Shown: positions 6,697 through 10,534 of the stretch, piece by piece
How the letters are laid out: every line of letters starts with the position of its first letter
Position numbering within the stretch: the stretch's first letter is position 1
Assembly: GCA_021774205.1 (NCBI GenBank)
Contig: JAJFJI010000363.1
Span: 1 to 10,534 of the forward strand
From: Nitrosomonas sp.
Lineage (GTDB): Bacteria > Pseudomonadota > Gammaproteobacteria > Burkholderiales > Nitrosomonadaceae
Reading direction: 5' to 3'
Length of the DNA: 10,534 nucleotides
Translations under genes and position numbers: made by a program
Notes under the pieces: generated by a model
Seen by the model: only the letters and a program-made list of their open reading frames with translations
Database searches by the model: none
What the model was told of the DNA's origin: nothing

Positions 6697-6954
6697 TCAG
6701 GTTACCAGCAACGCTAACAATTTACCCTTATGATCGAGCTTTGCTAAATCGTCATAACCGCCTACATGCGTCTCTCCAATGTAAATTTGGGGAACCGTAC
6801 GTCGGCCCGTTTTTTTCATCATAGCCGTTAACTGTTCAGGCTCAAGATCAATACGAATTTTTTCGATCTCGTCCACCCCTCTGGAACGCAACAAACTTTC
6901 AGCTCGCACACAATAAGGACAAAATCCAGTGGAATACATAATTACTCTAGGCAT
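6697..6954 (-). CDS. grxC: Glutaredoxin 3
   Basis: This is a small cytoplasmic thiol-disulfide oxidoreductase that uses glutathione to reduce protein disulfides and mixed disulfides. The 85-residue length fits GrxC. The dithiol active site CPYC is at Cys12-Cys15, the cis-proline motif TVPQIYIG is at 53-60, and the glutathione-binding GGYDDL is at 65-70. The ATG at 6954 is preceded by AAGGAAA, which overlaps the stop codon of the upstream rhodanese-like gene; the gap is 12 bases, so the two are co-transcribed. The order rhodanese (yibN type) - grxC - secB - gpsA is widely conserved in beta- and gammaproteobacteria, which supports the assignment. Confidence 0.96.
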   Translation of the reverse strand: MPRVIMYSTGFCPYCVRAESLLRSRGVDEIEKIRIDLEPEQLTAMMKKTGRRTVPQIYIGETHVGGYDDLAKLDHKGKLLALLVT

Positions 6955-6966
6955 GCAAAATTTCCT

Positions 6967-7389
6967 TTAACGTTTTACTATTGGCAAATTTGCGCGTCGC
7001 CAGGCATCAATCCCGCCCTTGAGATCGTGTACTTTCATAAATCCATTTTTATTCAATACCGAACTGGGTTTACTCGATCGAACACCACTTTTATAAATTA
7101 CCAATATCGGGTTTTCTTTATATTTCTCCAGCTCATGCCAACGTTCACTCATTTTTTCCGCAGGTATATGTTTTGAATCAGGTAAATGCCCTTCAGCATA
7201 TTCATTGTCATCGCGAACATCCAATACCTGCGCATTCTCATAATTAATAAGCTTGATCGCCGCTATTGTATCGACCTCAGTGACGTTTTTGCGTGATATC
7301 AACGGCCACAACAACATTAAGCCACTTACAATCGCAGCAGTAACAAAGAGTAAATTCTCTGGTCTAAGAAGAAAATTATCTGGTTCCAT
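6967..7389 (-). CDS. Membrane-anchored rhodanese-like protein (YibN type) lacking the catalytic Cys
   Basis: The 140-residue protein has one membrane segment near the N-terminus (about 12-31, LLFVTAAIVSGLMLLWPLI) and then a rhodanese domain (about 37-137). Domain marks are AQVLDVRDDNEYAEGHLPDSKHIP (53-76), LVIYKSGVRSS (96-106), GFMKVHDLKGGIDAWRRANLP (116-136). In active sulfurtransferases the loop carries Cys where this protein has Tyr99 (codon TAT): the expected form is like VYCKSGVRS. Persulfide chemistry by the usual mechanism is therefore unlikely, and a binding or scaffolding role is more likely. The gene sits first in the grxC-secB-SH3-gpsA cluster, as yibN does in E. coli, where YibN has been reported to associate with the insertase YidC. 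The ATG at 7389 is fixed by an in-frame TAA just upstream; its ribosome binding site is weak. Confidence 0.88.
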   Translation of the reverse strand: MEPDNFLLRPENLLFVTAAIVSGLMLLWPLISRKNVTEVDTIAAIKLINYENAQVLDVRDDNEYAEGHLPDSKHIPAEKMSERWHELEKYKENPILVIYKSGVRSSKPSSVLNKNGFMKVHDLKGGIDAWRRANLPIVKR

Positions 7390-7454
7390 ACGCTTTTATT
7401 CTCTTACTCCAATGGTTAATTTCTATTAGCAATCCGGGTACATCTCTCTTAATA

Positions 7455-7483
7455 ATTAAGCTGCGGCATAATAACACCGTCAA
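7455..7483 (-). promoter_or_regulatory. Candidate promoter for the rhodanese-grxC-secB-SH3-gpsA cluster
   Basis: On the minus strand, TTGACG (7483-7478, 5/6) is followed after exactly 17 bases by CTTAAT (7460-7455, 4/6). The start would fall near 7448, about 58 bases before the first ATG of the cluster. The -10 lies inside a perfect 13-base palindrome, CTTAATAATTAAG (7448-7460), which could be an operator or only AT-rich coincidence. The rest of the 165-base gap 7390-7554 shows no terminator for lspA and no other feature. Confidence 0.5.
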
Positions 7484-7554
7484 GGTTGTTCGATCTAGCA
7501 AAGGTTGCAAAGTATCGATTGGTTTTAAATTATCCACGAGAAGACCAAAAATCT

Positions 7555-8019
7555 TTATTGCGTTTTCTGCCTAAAACTGTCGACAATTAATAATGCTGCG
7601 CCAATAAATATTGCAGAATCAGCAATATTGAACGCTGGCCAATGATAACTGCCAATGTAAAAATCCAGAAAATCCACAACATGGCCTAGCGTAATGCGAT
7701 CCCACAAATTTCCTAACGCACCGCCAAGAATAAGACTCAGCGCCAGACAAAACATTTTATTAGCGGCATGCCTGTATAGCAGGTAAATAATAAGTATCGA
7801 AGCACCTGCAGCAATGCCACTTAAGAACCAGCGCTGCCACCCGGAAGCTTCACTCAGGATACTAAATGCAGCGCCTGTATTATAGGTCAGCACTAGGTTG
7901 AAAAAGCCAGTTAGTGGAATCCGCTCCCCATAAAATAAAGTAGACTCGACCCATCCCTTGGTAAACAAATCAAGCACCAGCACAATGAATGCAATACTCA
8001 GACTTACGTATAACTTCAT
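7555..8019 (-). CDS. lspA: Lipoprotein signal peptidase (signal peptidase II)
   Basis: LspA is an inner-membrane aspartic protease that removes the signal peptide from diacylglyceryl-modified prolipoproteins just before the lipidated Cys. The 154-residue length is normal, with four hydrophobic segments (about 5-20, 62-82, 88-105, 130-147). Conserved blocks are DLFTKGWV (17-24), LTYNTGAAFSI (44-54), LGGALGNLWDRITLGHVVDFLDF (98-120) and FNIADSAIFIG (130-140). The catalytic pair is Asp116 (VVDF) and Asp134 (ADS). The gene follows ileS by 33 bases, the common ileS-lspA linkage, and is probably co-transcribed with it. No clear ribosome binding site precedes the ATG. Confidence 0.97.
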   Translation of the reverse strand: MKLYVSLSIAFIVLVLDLFTKGWVESTLFYGERIPLTGFFNLVLTYNTGAAFSILSEASGWQRWFLSGIAAGASILIIYLLYRHAANKMFCLALSLILGGALGNLWDRITLGHVVDFLDFYIGSYHWPAFNIADSAIFIGAALLIVDSFRQKTQ

Positions 8020-8052
8020 AATAAAACAAACGCCAATAACAAAGGATTTTCT

Positions 8053-10534
8053 CTAAGCATAATGCCGTACCTCCCCCTCTCCAAAAAGATTGGTCACGCA
8101 TCGATCACATAGCGTCGGATAATCAGTATGATCACCAACATCTTGTCGATAATGCCAGCAGCGCTCGCATTTTGCCTGCTTAGAAGGTATTACGGAAATA
8201 CCCGCCTCGCTAGAATGACCGACATGTGTCAAATGAACTTCAGAAGTAATCATGACAAATCGCAAATCATTTCCCAGGGAATTTAACAATTCATAATCTT
8301 CACCAAATGCATTAATTGACACATTCGCAGCTAGCGATGAGCCAATCTCGCTATTTCCCCGTGCATCCTCCAGTTCTTTCTGAACTTGAGCACGCACTGC
8401 ACGAACCCTGGCCCAACGTTTCATCAATATTTCTTCCTCCGCTTGCGGCGGAAATTTATACCAATTGTGCAACAACACACTATCATCAACATCGCCTGTC
8501 AGGCACTCCCATACTTCTTCAGCTGTAAAACTTATAATCGGTAAAAACAAACGCACCAGACTGTGCGTCATATGGTACAACGCGCTTTGCGCTGAACGAC
8601 GCGCAATACCATCAGCAGCAGCAGTGTACAACCTGTCTTTAAGAATATCCAGATAAAATCCGCCTAAATCTTCGGAGCAAAAGTTATGCAGCTTATGCAC
8701 CACCTGATGAAATTCATAGCGTTGATAATTGAGCATTAATTCATCCTGCAGTGCCTTGGTGAAGGCAAGCATGTAACGATCAATCTCTATCCAGTCCTCC
8801 ACAGGCAGCGCGTTTTTATCCGGATTAAAATCGGCAAGATTAGCCAATAAAAAGCGTAATGTATTGCGAATGCGCCGGTAACTTTCAACCACACGTTTTA
8901 AAATTTCGTCAGAAATAAAAAGCTCACCGGAGTAATCGGTGGAGGCAACCCACAAGCGCAAAATATCGGCGCCAGAAGTATCCATTACCTTTTGGGGCGC
9001 GATAACATTACCTTTGGATTTGCTCATTTTATGGCCATTTCCGTCAACCACAAAACCATGAGTAAGCAATGCATCATACGGTGCCCGGCCATCAATGACA
9101 CATCCAGTCAATAACGAGGATTGAAACCACCCCCGATGTTGGTCTGACCCTTCAAGGTATAGATTTGCTGGATAACTGAGTTGATTACTACATTTGAGAA
9201 CCGTGTTGTGCGTAGTACCGGAATCAAACCAAACATCAAGCGTGTCAGTTAGCTTATTGTAATCATCTGCTTCTTCGCCGAGCAAGTCCCTTTTATCAAG
9301 AGAGAACCAGGCTTCAATCCCCTGCTGTTCAACTTTAAGTGCGACTTGCTCCAATAGCATCGATGTGCGTGGGTGCAGAACATGCGTATCCTTATGCACA
9401 AAAAACGGGATCGGCACACCCCAGTTGCGCTGGCGCGAAATACACCAATCGGGACGATTCTTTATCATCGCCTCCAACCTGGCTTTACCCCATGCAGGAT
9501 AAAATGCGGTAGTCTCAACTGCATCCTTGGCTATTTCACGTAATGATTTACCTGAGCAAGTAACGTTGGCATCCGCACTATTTCTCAGGTTCATGCCAAC
9601 AAACCACTGCGGCGTAGAACGGAAAATTATCGGTGTCTTATGTCGCCAACAATGCGGATAACTATGTTTTATTTTTTCCAGGTGCAATAGCTGTCCGTCT
9701 TCCTGAAGCGTACTGATTATATGGTCATTCGCTTTCCAAACAAACAGCCCGCTAAACAGTGGCGTACTAGCTAAAAACTTGCCACCTCCATCCACCGGGC
9801 TGTCATTGGGCAAGTTATACTTTTGACCGACAAAATAATCATCAAGACCATGTGCCGGCGCTGTATGAACCAGCCCCGTGCCCGCTTCTAGAGTCACATG
9901 TTCACCACAAATAATTTTCACTTTGCGATCTTCAAAAGGATGGCACAGGCGCATATTTTCTAACGCCGCACCTTTGCAGACAGCAAGCGTACCACCCTCT
10001 AATTTGTATCGTTCCAGACAAGTTTGTTTCAGGTCACTCGCAAGTATCAAAAAGCCCCGGGACGTTTTAATCAGCGAATATTCAAAATTCGGATGCACAC
10101 AAACCGCCTGATTAGCCGGCAATGTCCATGGTGTGGTCGTCCAGATAACAACACAAACTTTAGAATCAACCGGAATCGGCACATCAAATATGCGCGCAAG
10201 TTGTTCTAAAGCATCAGGGTTTTCAGATTGCTTCACTTCAAAACAAACATCGATTGCTGGGGACATTTTGTCTTCATACTCGACCTCAGCTTCCGCTAAT
10301 GCTGAACCGCAGTCGATACACCAGTTAACCGGTTTCTGTCCTTGATAAAGATAGCCGCTTTGGAGAATTTCCCCAAGCGCACGGATAATGCCGGCTTCTG
10401 TATGATAATTCATCGTAAGATAAGAATTATCCCAATCGGCCAAAACACCAAGCCGGATAAAATCGGCTTTTTGCCGCGCCACCTGTTCCTTAGCAAAAGC
10501 ACGGCACAATTCCCGTACTTGATCCGCTGGCAGA
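8053..10534 (-). CDS. ileS: Isoleucyl-tRNA synthetase, N-terminus cut by window edge
   Basis: IleS charges tRNA-Ile with isoleucine and edits mis-activated valine. The frame is open to the right edge, giving about 826 residues; roughly the first 110-120, with the HIGH motif, lie outside. The first visible residues are LPADQVRELCRAFAKEQVA. Next come FIRLGVLADW and CIDCGSALAEAEVEYEDK, the editing domain with VIWTTTPWTLPAN and LVHTAPAHGLDDY, WCISRQRNWGVPIPFF, and DVWFDSG. The ATP-binding loop KMSKS (9016-9030) follows within GHKMSKSKGN, then the anticodon-binding helical domain. The C-terminal zinc finger has CERCW and CDRC pairs. It is a bacterial-type enzyme of normal size. No start codon is in view; TTG at 10509 is internal. 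It heads the ileS-lspA pair. Confidence 0.97.
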   Translation of the reverse strand, partial: LPADQVRELCRAFAKEQVARQKADFIRLGVLADWDNSYLTMNYHTEAGIIRALGEILQSGYLYQGQKPVNWCIDCGSALAEAEVEYEDKMSPAIDVCFEVKQSENPDALEQLARIFDVPIPVDSKVCVVIWTTTPWTLPANQAVCVHPNFEYSLIKTSRGFLILASDLKQTCLERYKLEGGTLAVCKGAALENMRLCHPFEDRKVKIICGEHVTLEAGTGLVHTAPAHGLDDYFVGQKYNLPNDSPVDGGGKFLASTPLFSGLFVWKANDHIISTLQEDGQLLHLEKIKHSYPHCWRHKTPIIFRSTPQWFVGMNLRNSADANVTCSGKSLREIAKDAVETTAFYPAWGKARLEAMIKNRPDWCISRQRNWGVPIPFFVHKDTHVLHPRTSMLLEQVALKVEQQGIEAWFSLDKRDLLGEEADDYNKLTDTLDVWFDSGTTHNTVLKCSNQLSYPANLYLEGSDQHRGWFQSSLLTGCVIDGRAPYDALLTHGFVVDGNGHKMSKSKGNVIAPQKVMDTSGADILRLWVASTDYSGELFISDEILKRVVESYRRIRNTLRFLLANLADFNPDKNALPVEDWIEIDRYMLAFTKALQDELMLNYQRYEFHQVVHKLHNFCSEDLGGFYLDILKDRLYTAAADGIARRSAQSALYHMTHSLVRLFLPIISFTAEEVWECLTGDVDDSVLLHNWYKFPPQAEEEILMKRWARVRAVRAQVQKELEDARGNSEIGSSLAANVSINAFGEDYELLNSLGNDLRFVMITSEVHLTHVGHSSEAGISVIPSKQAKCERCWHYRQDVGDHTDYPTLCDRCVTNLFGEGEVRHYA

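Overview
This window looks like ordinary core chromosome from a betaproteobacterium with an AT-rich genome. A Nitrosomonas-like ammonia oxidiser is my best guess, from low GC, protein style and gene content; the genus is an inference and the class is firmer. I see no mobile element, CRISPR array, phage gene or toxin/defence cassette. There is no convincing undescribed system. The points worth a second look are small ones inside conserved genes and between them.

Layout, left to right. (1) Bases 1-1003, minus: the N-terminal part of a family 5 periplasmic solute-binding lipoprotein that runs off the left edge. (2) fabI (1134-1919, plus) is divergent from it and is the only plus-strand gene. (3) ppiD (1931-3829, minus) converges on fabI with an 11-base gap. 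(4) Reading the minus strand, a hupB - tRNA-Val(TAC) - tRNA-Asp(GTC) unit (4360 down to 3902) has a strong sigma70-type promoter at 4417-4445 and a very clear intrinsic terminator at 3858-3884. (5) A non-coding gap, 4361-4621, is the largest in the window (261 bases) and holds the hupB promoter and a two-tier inverted repeat. (6) A minus-strand export/redox/lipid cluster follows the order rhodanese-like membrane protein - grxC - secB - SH3-domain protein - gpsA (7389 down to 4622), with a candidate promoter at 7455-7483. (7) lspA and ileS (minus) follow; ileS enters from the right edge without its N-terminus. No stretch over 300 bases lacks a gene.

How the genes relate. Much of the window concerns the cell envelope. 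FabI completes fatty acid elongation and GpsA makes the glycerol-3-phosphate backbone of phospholipids. SecB delivers unfolded preproteins to SecA, PpiD is a membrane-anchored chaperone at the exit of the Sec channel, and LspA matures lipoproteins such as the solute-binding protein at the left edge. IleS and the two tRNAs serve translation, HU organises the nucleoid, and glutaredoxin handles thiol redox. Oddities include a rhodanese domain with Tyr where the catalytic Cys is expected, a perfect 24-base tandem duplication at the 3' end of secB, a protein-gene/tRNA operon closed by a 22-base perfect palindrome 33 bases before the ppiD start codon, and a nested inverted repeat between gpsA and hupB.
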